Assembly (NCBI RefSeq): GCF_000372725.1
Contig: NW_005200250.1
Location: 835,721-899,720 of the forward strand
Length of the DNA stretch: 64,000 bases
Reading direction: 5' to 3'
Source: Emiliania huxleyi CCMP1516
Taxonomy: Eukaryota; Haptophyta; Isochrysidales; Noelaerhabdaceae
Numbering within the stretch: the stretch's first letter is position 1; each line of letters opens with the position of its first letter. The notes under the pieces are model-generated. The model was not told the DNA's origin, did not search any database, and saw only the letters and a program-made list of their open reading frames with translations. Shown piece after piece: positions 21,908 to 32,900 of this stretch. Made by a program: the position numbers and the translations under genes.

Positions 21908-23254
21908 TCAGTACCACTTAGCGACGCCGGTCTCGAGCTTGAAGTCGATCTTGGCGAGGGTCCGCTCCGGGTGGCGTGTACCCTCGCGTATCCACTGGCG
22001 GACGCGCCGGTTGGCCTCGCGGAGGAAGCGCGCGGATGGGCAGCCGCCCACGCAGGGCAGGCAGGTGCCCCCCAGGGTTTCGAGCGCTGTGGCATCGTAG
22101 TCCCCTCGCTCCTGATTATGAAACCATGGGGGTCCGCCATTCCAACGACCCCCAGCATAAGCATCATGGGGGTTCGCCAGTCGGCAGTCACAAGCCTGGT
22201 GGCAGCACACGGGGTTGGCACATGGCTGCAGCGTAGTGCTGACTCGCTCGGCGACCGCTAAGATCAGCGCCTTGCCCGCCGGCAGGTTTGCCGGGTCAGC
22301 CTCCGCCACTTCGCTCGCAAACGACTCCATTTTGCTCGCAAAAGATGCGGGTTGTAAGCCATCAAGATAGCCGTGAAGGATGGCATAGGCGATCGCGTCC
22401 TCGCGAGTCAAAGCAAGCCAGTACGCTCCGTTCCACGGGAAGTCCGATTCGAGCTCTTGAAAGAAGTCAGCTGCGGTCTTGTACCATTCTCGCGTGAATT
22501 CTCCGTCTGAGCAAAATAGCAGGCCTGAAAGCCTGAGGTACAGCTCGCCGCACTGTGGCCCGATGGCCACGCCGATACTGCCGATATCGTCGTCGTCGTC
22601 GTCGTCGTCATCATCGTCGCCGTCGTCCTTGTTCTTGAAGTCGCAATCGTCATCGTCGTCCTCCTCCTCGTCAGGCAGTAACGCATCGGCTCGCATTGGG
22701 AGTGTGCGCAGGAAGACCTGCATCGCAGCGTCCACGTCCTTGTGCTTGATGTGCTTTCTGCGGCTATGCTCCGTGTGCGTTATGGCATGCTTCATCCATT
22801 CCGTGCCGCATTCTCCAAACTCAAAGTACCGCCCAGGATCATCTTCAGGATACGAGTCGACAAGCGGCTGATCGCCCACGAGCACGTGCAGCTTCTCGAT
22901 CGCAGCAATCTCGATACTGATATCGGTCTTGAAGTCACAGGCTGTGCGAATGGCCGCAGAGTAGAAGACTGCGGGCGCAAAGCGAACGCCGCACAAGCGC
23001 GCGAGCCGATGGAAGGTGGTTTCCAGGTGTGGCACCGGCACGTCGCCGACCCGCATCTCGATGATGGCCGCGTCGGCGACGCTCGTGCATAGGATGCGGA
23101 AGCGCTTGCTCGCCTGCGAGACGAGCGTGAGGTGCCGTGCCGACAGCCAGCGCAGAACCAGGCACTGTTCGTCCTCCGAGAGAATGCTCTCGAGCAGCAG
23201 GCTGCCGGGAGCAGACATGACGCTGACCTCCTTGACGCCGAGGTGCGCGGCCAT
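21908..23254 (-). CDS. F-box-like protein with poly-Asp tract and Cys cluster
   Basis: A 448-residue single-exon frame. Residues about 20-60 (LLLESILSEDEQCLVLRWLS ... SQASKRFRILC) resemble an F-box-like three-helix module. A run of about 20 acidic residues (DEEEDDDDDCDFKNKDDGDD and poly-D from a GTC repeat) lies near 200-230. The C-terminal third has clustered cysteines (CANPVCCHQACDC and CLPCVGGC) that could bind zinc. If the F-box call is right, it would be a substrate adaptor of an SCF-type ubiquitin ligase, but that part is weak. Met13 is an alternative start. No introns. Confidence 0.6.
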   Translation of the reverse strand: MAAHLGVKEVSVMSAPGSLLLESILSEDEQCLVLRWLSARHLTLVSQASKRFRILCTSVADAAIIEMRVGDVPVPHLETTFHRLARLCGVRFAPAVFYSAAIRTACDFKTDISIEIAAIEKLHVLVGDQPLVDSYPEDDPGRYFEFGECGTEWMKHAITHTEHSRRKHIKHKDVDAAMQVFLRTLPMRADALLPDEEEDDDDDCDFKNKDDGDDDDDDDDDDDIGSIGVAIGPQCGELYLRLSGLLFCSDGEFTREWYKTAADFFQELESDFPWNGAYWLALTREDAIAYAILHGYLDGLQPASFASKMESFASEVAEADPANLPAGKALILAVAERVSTTLQPCANPVCCHQACDCRLANPHDAYAGGRWNGGPPWFHNQERGDYDATALETLGGTCLPCVGGCPSARFLREANRRVRQWIREGTRHPERTLAKIDFKLETGVAKWY

Positions 23255-24112
23255 GTACTTCCCGCCAGTTTTTATGAGGGTTTTCGTGGATTCGGAGTTG
23301 CCCTGTTGGTGGAGGAGAGGTGGCGAGGAGTCAGTGAGCGAGTGGTGCGGGAGGAGGGGGAGGAAGAGCCTGTGGGGGGGAGGAAGGAAGAGTCGCGTGC
23401 GCTGCGCTGCGCGCGCTGCATGCGCGCGCCGCGTGTGTCATGGTGGGAGCTTGTCTCCACGTGTCGGGGGGGAGCTGACGAGCCAGCGCCGGCGGCGGGA
23501 GCGCTGGGCAGGGAGAACGTCGCTGGGGAGATTGTGTGATCGGGGCTGCGAGCGAGCGTTGGCGGGCATCTGGACTCGGGCGTCGGCGCCGTCGCACACA
23601 CAAAAGAAAGGCGCGGCGACGGCGTGGTGGGTGAGAGGGCTGGTCGTAGTGAGGGGAGGGGGGTGAACGAGTCACGCACCATCATGGTTGGTGGCGAGGA
23701 GCGGCGGCGGAGAGCGGCTCGGTGGTTACGCTTGGCGCCGGCCGCCTGATGCTCGTGTGAGTCTGGCCCGACGACTCTCGACGTCTCGAGGTCCTCGAGG
23801 TGGATATCCTTTGGCCGCGTTGGGTAGCGAGGATTGGTGTAACCCGAGCCACGGAGGCGTGTTTTCTGACGGCCGACCGTCAGTGCCCACGACTGCACGG
23901 TGTGGGGACTGCGACAAGGGACAGAATTATTTTGTGGGGGGCAGAATTATTCTGTGGGGGGCAAGAATTTCTTTTTTGCCTGCAGCTGTGACGAACCTAC
24001 CTACATCGACTGTGAGAGAAGCTGCTTTTGCGTAAAATATTAAATGAACTCGGGGGCACAGGACGCGGTACAAACGCGGTACACCAAAAGGCACGGGCTG
24101 CCTGCACGGCGT
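23255..24112. other. Intergenic with repeat family C copy
   Basis: A piece at 24040-24100 matches 9898-9950 closely (aactcgggggcacaggacgc and caaaaggcacg). The stretch tgtggggggcagaattattc is nearly doubled at 23933-23965. No supported gene. Confidence 0.45.
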
Positions 24113-24667
24113 TCACTCGAACGCCATGCACATGGCGCGGAGCAGCCCCGGGTTGGTGTCGAACCCGAGCGGGTCCTCCTCCCAATCCCGGCGCCCACCC
24201 TCCGCGTCGTCCTGCTCATCGTGCGCGTCGAGCACCCTGCCGAGGCACAGGATCGTCCCCTTGGGAACGCCTGCCCCTCGCGCGCGTGGGAACTCTCCCT
24301 GCACCGCCATCACGAACTTCTCGCGCGCCCACTTGCCGCCACGGCGGCAGTGCTGGGGCGCGCGCTCGCGCAGCTCCTCGTAGAGCTCCTCGGCCCTCGC
24401 CACCTCCGCCGCCCAGCCCTCCGCCGACGCCTGAGCCGACTTCTTCTCCCTGAGCGTCTTGAACACCGGCGGCGGCGCCGGCGATGGCGCCACCTCCGGC
24501 TCGCCCGCCGCCTCTGCAGCGCGCCGCCCCTTCCTTGCCTTCTCCTTGAGCCGCTTCCTAGCGCTCTTGGTCAACGCCGGCGCCGCCGCCGCGGCCTCGC
24601 CGGCCGCCGCACCGGCGATGGATGTCGAGGATGATGAAGATGTGATGAAGCCGTTGTCGCGTTGCAA
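24113..24667 (-). CDS. Small basic Ala-rich protein, unrecognised
   Basis: A 184-residue frame starting MQRDNGFITSSSSSTS. It has a Lys/Arg segment (KSARKRLKEKARKGRR) that could be a nuclear or nucleolar signal, then a helical, charged C-terminal half with RRGGKWAREKFVMAVQGEFP and LCLGRVLDAHDEQ. The composition and ordered C-terminal half look like a real protein, but I recognise no family. It lies just downstream of the JmjC gene on the same strand. Confidence 0.45.
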   Translation of the reverse strand: MQRDNGFITSSSSSTSIAGAAAGEAAAAAPALTKSARKRLKEKARKGRRAAEAAGEPEVAPSPAPPPVFKTLREKKSAQASAEGWAAEVARAEELYEELRERAPQHCRRGGKWAREKFVMAVQGEFPRARGAGVPKGTILCLGRVLDAHDEQDDAEGGRRDWEEDPLGFDTNPGLLRAMCMAFE

Positions 24668-24810
24668 GCGGGGCGGAGAGTGTCGAACAAAGAAGTGACC
24701 CTGTCCGTTGTCGACAAGGGACCATCCGTTTCTTGTATTATTAACAACGAAGCTCGAAAGCTCTCAAAAAAGGTTTTCGAGGTCAGAAAAAAGAAGCTGT
24801 TTTTTCTTGC

Positions 24811-27800
24811 TCACGTCTCCGACGATCCTTGAGGCTCATACCAGTAGTTGACTGCGATCGTTGACTCGCGCGGCCCGTCTGCGCGCTGCGAGACGGCGTG
24901 CCACCACAGCGCCGGCAGGTAGAGCAGCTCGCCGGCGGACACCTCGACGCGCAGCGGCCGCACCTCGGCGGCGCTCCCCTCGTCCTCGAGGTCGACGGCG
25001 GACCACATCTCCTCCGAGGTGGGCTCGTCGAGCTCCGCCCGCAGCACGCCCCGCCCGGCCGCGGCCGCCGTCCTATCGGTCGCTGTGCCCTCGGCGGCGC
25101 CCTCGCGGTACGTTGCGGCCGGGTACGGCCGGCGACGCAGCGCGCGCCCCTCCTGCGGCGGCAGCAGCTCACAGCTAAGCAGGGCATGCATCATTGGAGC
25201 ATTGGCCATGAACTAGCCCCTCCTGCGGCGGCAGCAGCGCGAAGCGCTTCCTGCCGCGGACCACCACGTACAAGTTGTCGAACAAGTCGGCGTGCACCTG
25301 AGGGAGGATGGCTGAATTATTAACTCAAGGATGGATGATTAATTAGAAAGGTAGACAACTACTGATTGGCGTGCACCTGAGGACGGATGGATTAATTATT
25401 GCCAGGTTTTTATTAATTTTCAACGAATGAACTACTCATTGGCGTGCACCTGAGGGCGGCATCACCCGTCAGTGTCATTCGTCAATCAAGACACGCAGCC
25501 TCGTCTCGCAGGTCGGCGTGCGCACCGTGGTGCGCGCCGCGTCCTCGCCCATCCAAAAGTTGGTCGCGGCGGGCGGGGCACCTAATCTCGGTCGATCTCG
25601 GGTGATCTCGCGTGATCTCGCCCATCCAAGACTTGGTTGCGGGGCGGGCGGTCCACCAAAGGCTGCGTCGGCCCACGCCAGAGACAGGTCGACGTCGCGC
25701 CTAAAGACACGACCGCTGGACAAATCCAGACGCCGTGTCGCACCCACACACCCTGCGGCAAGTCGATGCCGCGCCAGAGCGGCTCGAACTCGGTACGCAA
25801 GCTCGAGTTCTGGTGCGAGGCGTATACCACCGGCCGCCCCGCGCGACGGTCGCCCGTCGCGCCGCAGCCGCCTCCCCCCGCGCCGCCGCCTCCTCCGCCT
25901 CTCCACGAGCCGTCGCTGCCGCCCTCTTCGCCGCCGCTGTCACCTTCAGCGCCGCCGCTGCGACCGTCAGCGCCGCCGCTGCGTCCGTCAGCGCCGCCGC
26001 CGCCTCGGGTCGCCGGCTGGAGGGGAGTCTCGATCAGGTCGACGAATGCGGAGAAGGGCATCTCCGCCTCGTGCGGCTTGACGAAGACCTGCTCGCCGGC
26101 AGGGCCGGGGCTTGGGGGGGGGGGGGGGGGGGGCTAAAGGGGAGGGGCTGGGGTTGGTTGGGCTGGGGTTAACCCTTCAAGGGTAACTCTCAGGGGGAAA
26201 CTCAAAGGGGCTGAGGTCCTGCTCCCCGGAGGCCGTGCGTGTAAAGGCGTCCCCAAACCCGTCGGGGGGGCACCCCACGGGCACAAACTTGTCCCCAAGG
26301 GTTTTGCGCAAGTAGGGGGGGGACCTGATCAAAAACGACGTCGAAACTGAAGGAGTCTTCTACTTGACGGGGTGCGCGGGCGTACTAATTGGGGGGGACC
26401 AAAAACGCAACGCCGGCCAGTGCCCCACGCAGCCCGACAGCACCACCGGCTGCCTGCGCCGCCGCAGCGCGTCAAACTGCGCCGCCGCCAGGGCAGGGTC
26501 CCGCGGCCAGCTGGTCGCGTCGAGCCGCGGCACGCCTCCGGGACATGTCGTGGACATGTCGTGGACGTGTTCTGGACATGTCCGCGCGCGCGTCGAGCCG
26601 ATGCACGCCACCGGCAGGGCGCGGGACGGGCGAGGAGAGGGCGAGACTGCAGAGCGGGTCCGCCTCCTCGCATGCCGGCGCCTCCTCTGCCGCCTCCGCC
26701 TCCTCGCATGCCGCCTCCTCCTCCGCCTCCTCCTCCTCCTCGCTGCCCGGCGCAGAGTGCTGCTGCTGCTGCAGCCGAGAGACGTGTCCTGCGTCCTCTC
26801 CGCCGTCGCCGGTGCCACTGCCACTGCACATCCGTGCGGCGCCGGTGGCGGTGCTTCTGAGAAGCGCACCGCGGCTCCGGAGGAGGGAGAGGTTCCTCGC
26901 CGCCGCGGCGGCGGAGGAGACCGCGCCGAGCCCCTCGCCCGCCACCCGCCTGCAGCAGGGGAGCAGTTTGGGAGCAGCAGGGGAGCAGCAGGGAAGCAGT
27001 TTGGGAGCAGCAGGGGAGCAGAAGATCTCGGCTAGATCTCGCCCGCCGTCCTCCCCGTGTCATATCTCGGCCAGATCTCGCCCAGATCTCGGCTAGATCT
27101 CGCCCGGCGTCCTCCCCGTGGACATGTCGGATGGCGCCCGACGCGGCCGCGGCGCCGCCGCTCGCCACCTCGCCCGCCGCCGAGTAGATCGCGTCCACCA
27201 CCTCCGACGCAGCGCTCAGCGTCGCTCCCCCGACCGCGAGCAGCGCCTCGCGGGTCGGGTGACCGCTCGCCGCCTAAGGGAATTCAAACTTACCAATTGG
27301 AGCGCTACTCCACGCCCTCTACGCTGGGGTGCCGCCGCCCTAGCGAGTCGGGGCTTGGGCCTCGACTTGGCGTGAGCACCGCCAGTGTTGCCTTCCGACT
27401 GCCGTCGGACGTCGCTGTCTGTCTGCTCTCGACTGCCGTGTGCGTGATCTTGGGTCCGTGTCAGCCTGTGGGCTCAATCTAGCCGCAGCCCTGCGCAGCG
27501 CTGCGCCAGCCTCCGCCCCGACGGCCGACGCCACAACCGACACGCCCGCGCCGACGGCGCGCGTGAGGTCCTCCGCGACGCAAGCCGCGGCGCGCGCAGA
27601 CTGCACGAGCTGCTCGGTCGAGCGCGAGACCGCCGTCGGCTGCGAGCGCGGCTCCACCTCCTCCTTGAAGGCGGCGAGCGCGCGCTCGAGGCCAGACGTG
27701 AGCCGCCCGGCGCCGTCGCGCACGGCTAGCGCCGCCCTCGCGCCGCCGTCTTCAATCGTGGAGGCGATCGCAGCCGCGCGCCGGGCCGCGGCTGGGTCGG

Positions 27801-28134
27801 CGGGCGGCTCGGGCGGCGGCGGCGGCAGCCCGAGCAGCCTTGCGAGCTCGTGGAACTCAGCAGCCGTACCGCGCATGCTCAGAGCCGTGTAGCCAACGTC
27901 CTCGGCTCCTGAGCTCAGCACCGCCAGCTCGCCGTGGCTCGACCACGCAAGGGTGCGCTGCTGCAGATCGATGACCCACGGCTCTGCGTCAAAGCCATCC
28001 TCACTGGGACGCGGAAAGAAGGAGAGCTTGCCGGCGGCCAGAATGAGCGCACCCTCTCCGCGAGGCGCGCGGCGGCCGCTGGCGTCGACCGCGACGCGCT
28101 GAGCGACGTCGATGCAGAGGACGGCCTGGACCAT
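24811..28134 (-). CDS. Senescence/spartin-like domain joined in frame to a JMJD7-type JmjC hydroxylase
   Basis: Ten exons (minus strand) join without a stop: 28134-27484, 27273-27104, 26949-26612, 26535-26400, 26324-26219, 26088-25775, 25700-25657, 25581-25526, 25297-25239, 25174-24811, giving 745 residues. Residues 1-110 are a PH-like N terminus. About 150-310 is a helical Ala/Gly-rich domain like the plant senescence/spartin domain (VTRPAREALL-type helix, SEVVDAIYSAAGEVAS, GEDAGRVAGEGL). After an acidic linker comes a JMJD7-like fold: GVPRLDATSWP, QPVVLSGCVGHWPALRFW, VVYASHQNSSLRTEF, NFWMGEDAARTTVHADLFDN with the iron ligands His-x-Asp, and LYLPALWWHAV with the distal His. JMJD7 is a lysyl hydroxylase of DRG GTPases. 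A separate JMJD7 start at 26831 is possible. Most donors are GC or GT; intron 26089-26218 appears to be GA-AG. Confidence 0.78.
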
Positions 28135-28227
28135 AATCGTCTCGACAACTCGCCAACGAGGAGACAGCTCCCGTCGCTCAGCAACCCTCGCGCTCCACAG
28201 TTTTCTGCGCCGTCAGTCAGTGCACCT

Positions 28228-28455
28228 GGGTTCCGGCTCCTACCCGGATAGGGGGTCTGCCGGCACTGACTCGCGCCAAAACGCCCTACCTACCTACCTA
28301 TCCCCAGGCCGCGCAGCGAAGCGAAAAAAGATGAAAATATGGGGTACCTACCTATTGCAGGGCCCTTTTGGGCCAAACAAGACCTACCTACCTACCTATC
28401 TGGAAGGGGCCAGCCAGTGCCGACAGACCCCCTATCCGGGTAGGAGCCGGAACCC
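28228..28455. mobile_element. MITE-like element with 41-bp terminal inverted repeats
   Basis: Bases 28228-28268 and 28415-28455 are inverted copies differing at one position (starting gggttccggctcctaccc). The 228-bp element has no coding capacity and carries two internal cctacctacctat-type tracts. CCTGGG abuts both outer ends, so the exact border and target duplication are ambiguous. A non-autonomous DNA transposon is the simplest reading. Superfamily unknown. Confidence 0.75.
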
Positions 28456-28850
28456 TGGGCGACCATGCAAAAAAAGAATTAGCTCGGAACGATAAACAGC
28501 CTGGCATCCAGCCATGCAAAAAAACGAAAGGAAGATCGTTCGTCTCTCTGTGGTCTCAGGGGAGAGAGAGGGAGAGAGTTGAGAGAGTGGAGAGGGAGGA
28601 TTTTCCAACCCCTCGCACGACACTAGGCACGGGAAAAAGAACATTTAATCAAAAAGAAAAAAAACTCGCATCACACAGCAACACTCGCGCTCACCTGCAT
28701 TTTCTAAAAAATCTGGGGGGCGGTGTGCCAGGTATGTGTCCCCCTTTGCGTTTGTTTCCTACCATCGAAGCTAACAGTGCGAGGCGTGAACCGCGCCATT
28801 CGCTCTCACCTGGCAACCCTGTCTGCACGTCTCGCGCGCGCGTGAACAGG

Positions 28851-29534
28851 GCGATATGTACAGCCTTGCCCTCACCGGCAACGGCGCTGTCAGGAGCTGG
28901 GGCGAGGGAGACGAGGGCAAGCTGGGCCACGGCGACCAGCAGGACCAGCTGCTGCCCTGCAAGAAGATCGAGGCCTTTGCTGGCCAGCGCGTCGTCGCTG
29001 TGTCGGCTGGAGCGTACCACAGCCTCGCCATCACCGCCGACGGCGCCCTCTGGAGCTGGGGCTATGGATACCGTGGCCGGCTGGGCCACGGCGACGAGCA
29101 GGAACAGCTGCTGCCAAAGAAGATGGCGTCCTTGGCGGGGAAGCGCGTCGTCACTATCTCGGCGGGATTCGCGCACAACCTCTCGCCCTCAGCGCCCCGA
29201 CGGCGCCGTCTGGAGCTGGGGAGGTGGAGGCTTTGGCCGGCTTGGCCACGGCGACCAGCAGGACCAGCTGCTGCGCTGTCTGGAGCTGGGGCTATGGAGC
29301 CTATGGCCGGTTGGGCCACGGCGACGAGCAGAACCAGCCGCTGCCCAAGAAGGTCGAGGCCTTCGCTGGGCAGCGCATTGTTGCTGTCTCGGCTGAGGCC
29401 ATGCACAGCCTCGCCCTCACCGCCGGCGCCGTGTTTACCTGGGGCAAGGCAAGACCGGCTGCCTAGGCCACGGAGAGGACCTGTCGAATCAGATGCTGCC
29501 CAAAAAGGTCGAGCAGTGGGCGCCGGGGCAGTGA
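28851..29534 (+). pseudogene. RCC1-repeat protein pseudogene
   Basis: RCC1-type beta-propeller blades are plain: SLALTGNGAVRSWGEGDEGK, LGHGDQQDQLLPCKKIEAFA, GQRVVAVSAGAYHSLAITAD, GALWSWGYGYRGRLGHGDEQ, and further partial repeats to 29534. The repeats run through three reading frames, changing at about 29175, 29280 and 29455, and a blade is fused to half of another near 29280. No intron borders explain the changes. Three to four blades remain of the seven in a full propeller. The family includes Ran exchange factors and many unrelated regulators, so no function is assigned. It is most likely a decayed or partial gene copy. Confidence 0.72.
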
Positions 29535-29926
29535 TGAGAAGGGCGAAAGGTTGCAAGGTCCTGTGTTGCCGGAGCGCCGTATCGATCACGGTTGGAGCCT
29601 CTCTTGGTCCCAGCACCCAGGCCGTGCCACGGCCGACTTAGCCGATGTAAGAGGCTCCCGCTGATCTTAGACCGCGCAAGCACCCCAGCGTGCCATGGCA
29701 CACTTAGACCCGCTAGGCGTCGAGGCTCAGAACTCTTAGAGACTACTAGGGCTACTAGTAGTACTAAACTACAGGTAGTACTACTAAAGCCGTACGGCTC
29801 TACGTACCCACAACCAGTGTCGGAATTGTGTGATGTGTCGTGAGACGTGACGTGATGGCAATGTGGGCCGCGCCGGCGGACGTTTTTTTTGCTCTCGAAA
29901 ACGAAAACGTTGGAGTTCATCGCTGA

Positions 29927-32900
29927 TCACACAGGGCGCGGGGCGAGCCACATCATCACTGGCTCGCGGCAATACGGGCACTCTCGCATCAGCTCGGAGC
30001 ATGGACCGCAGACGCACAAGTGGCTGCACGGCACCGCGAGGTGAGACTTCGGCCGCTCGAAGCATATGATGCACGACGTCTCGCCTCCCATGGTGGACTC
30101 GGGGGCAGCCGGCCGCCCCGTGTCGAGGCCGGCGTCCGCTAGTGAGACGGCAGCAAACGGCTCGGTGACTGGCACGGGCTGCTCCGCCGCCTCTGGCCCG
30201 ATCAAGCGCTCGATGGCGCTGATCCGCTCCTCGAAGCTACCCTCGGTCGCCGCGCCGAAGCTCGCCTCCAGCCGATCGACACGCCGCTGCAAGTCCCCGC
30301 CGCCGCCGGTCGACTCGCTGCTCACCGCTTCCTCGCACCGCGACACCCGACGCGCCAGCGCCTCCTCCTCCGCATCCGCCTCTGACCGGCGCAACGCCTC
30401 TGCTAGCTCCGCAGCTTCTCGCAGCGCTGCCCGCTCCGCCGCGCCCGCTCGCTCTGCCGCCTCGCGCTCCGCTCGCCTCGCCGCCTCCTGCTCAGCAGCC
30501 AGCCGCACCGCCCTCTCCTCCTGATCGCGAAGCTCTGCCGCAGCCTTCGCCCTCCGCTCCTCCTCGAGCTTGCAGGCGGACGGCGCCTTCTTGGCCTCCT
30601 TGTTCTTCGCCTTGCCCTCCTTCCTAACCGCTTTCTTCTCGGCCGCCTTTGCGCGCCGCCTCGCCTTCTCCTCCTCCGCCCTCCTGTCCGCAGCCTCCTT
30701 CTCGCGCCGCTCCGCCTCTGCTTTAGCCGCCTTGCGCGCCGCCGCCGCCGCCCGCTGCTCCTCTCGCCGCTCTTCCTCAGCCGCAAGCTTCTCCGCCTCT
30801 CTCGCCCGCAGCGTCTCCTCTGCTGCCGCGCGCTCAGCGGCCAGCTTCGCCTCTGCCTCCGCCGCAATCGCTCGCCTCTGCTCCTCCAGCGCCGCCGCAT
30901 TCGCCGCCCGGCGCACCTCTTCCGCCGCCCGCTCTGCTTCGCGTTGTCGTGCCGCCTGCTCGCGCTCTCGCGCCGCCGCCTCCGCCTCCCGCTCGCGCTG
31001 CTCGCGCCGCCCCTTGACCTCGAGCGCCTTCTCTGCAGCCTTCTCCGCCGCCTCCGCCTCTCTCATTGCTGCTGTGAGAGCGCGCACGCACCCGGCGTGG
31101 TCCTTTGGAGGAGCACTGGCGGCCTCGGCAGTCGCAGGCTTGGCCTCTTCCTTCTTGGCGAGCTGCAGCGCGGACCAGCCGTCCGCATGGCGAGCCTTCG
31201 TATCCGCGCCAGCCTGCAGCAGGCAGAGCACGACGGGGAGGTGGCCGGTGGCGGCGGCGCCCATCAGCGCGGTGAAGCCGTCGCTCTGCTGCACGTTGAC
31301 CTCCGCGCCGCGCCGAAGCAGCAGCTCGACCACTCGCTCGTGGCCGTTGCCAGCGGCGGTCATCAGCGCGGTGAGGCCGATGCTGTCCTGCAGGTTGACA
31401 TCCGCGCCGCGCTGAAGCAGCAGCTCGACCACCCGCTCGTGGCCCTCCTGGGCGGCGACCATCAGCGCGGTGGTGCCTCTGCTGTCCTGCAGGTTGATCT
31501 CCGCCCCACGCTGAAGCATCAGCTCGACCACCCGCTCGTGGCCGTAGTTGGCGGCGCCCATCAGCGCGGTCCAGCCGTTGCTGCCCTGCTCGTTGATCTC
31601 CGCGCCACGCCGCAGCAGTAGCTCGACCATCCGCTCGTGGCCACTGCGGGCGGCGCCCATCAGCGCAGTGCGGCCGATGCTGTCCTGCTCGCACACCTCC
31701 GCGCCGCGCTCCAGCAGCTTCTCGACCACCCGCTCGTGGCCCTCCTGGGCGGCGAACATCAGCGCGGTGAGGCCGTGGCTGTCCTGCAGGTTGACATCCG
31801 CGCCGTGCTGAAGCAGCAGCTCGATCGCCCGCTCGTGACCGCTGGCGGTGGCGAGCCTGGCGGCGGCGAGCCTCAGCGCGGTGTGGCCTTTGCCGTCCTG
31901 CTTGTTGATCTCCGCGCCGCGCTGAAGCAGCAGCTCGACCACCCGCTCGTGGCCGTCGATGGCGGCGAGCATCAGCGCGGTGAAGCCGTCGCTCTTCTGC
32001 TTGTTGATCTCCGCGCCGCGCTGCAGCAGCAGCTCAACCACCCGTTCGTGGCCTTGGCCGGCGGCGGCCATCAACGCGGTGCCGCCGTTGCTCCTCTGCA
32101 GGCTGAGCTCAGCGCCATGCTGCAGCAACAGCTCCACCACCAGCTCGCGGCCGTTCTCCGCGGCACACATCAGCGCGGTGTAGCCGTCGCTGTCCTGCAT
32201 GTTGACCTCAGCGCCGCTCCGCAGCAGCAGCTCAACCACCCGTTCGTGGCCCTCCTGGGCGGCGAGCATCAGCGCGGTGTCGCCATTGCTGTCCTGCACG
32301 TTGATCTCAGCCCCACGCTGCAGCAGCAGCTCGACCACCCGCTCGTTGCCGTAGCCGGCGGCGTCCATCAGCGCGGTGCCGCCGTGGCCGTCCTGCAGGT
32401 TGACCTCAGCACTGTGCTGCAGCAGCAGCTCGACGACTCGGTCGCGGCCCTTGCTAGCGGCGACCATCAGCGCGGTGCGACCTTCGCGGCTCTGCATGTT
32501 GACCTCGGCGCCAGCGCCGCGCTGCAGCATCAGCCCGACCACCCGCTCGTGGCCGCCGATGGCGGCGAGCATCAGCGCGGTGTCGCCATTGCTGTCCTGC
32601 ACGTTGATCTCCGCGCCGCGCTGAAGCAGCGGCTCGACCACCCGCTCGTGGCCGCTGGTGGCGGCGGCCATCAGCGCAGTGCGGCCATTGCTGCCCTGCA
32701 CGTTGAACTCCGCGCCGCGCCGCAGCATCAGCTCGACCACCCGCTCGTGGCCGTTGATGGCGGCGCCCATCAGCGCGGTGGCGCCGGCGCTGCTCTGCAG
32801 GTTGACCTCAGCGCCGTGCCGGATCAGCAACTCGACCACCCGCTCGTGCCCCCCCTGGGCGGCGAGCATCAGCGCGGTGTCGCCTTCGCTGCTCTTCAGG

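Noticed and set aside
23272-23898. 208-residue - strand frame
   Set aside because: Ser/Pro/Arg-rich with no domain; overlaps simple ggagg-type repeats upstream of the Asp-rich gene.
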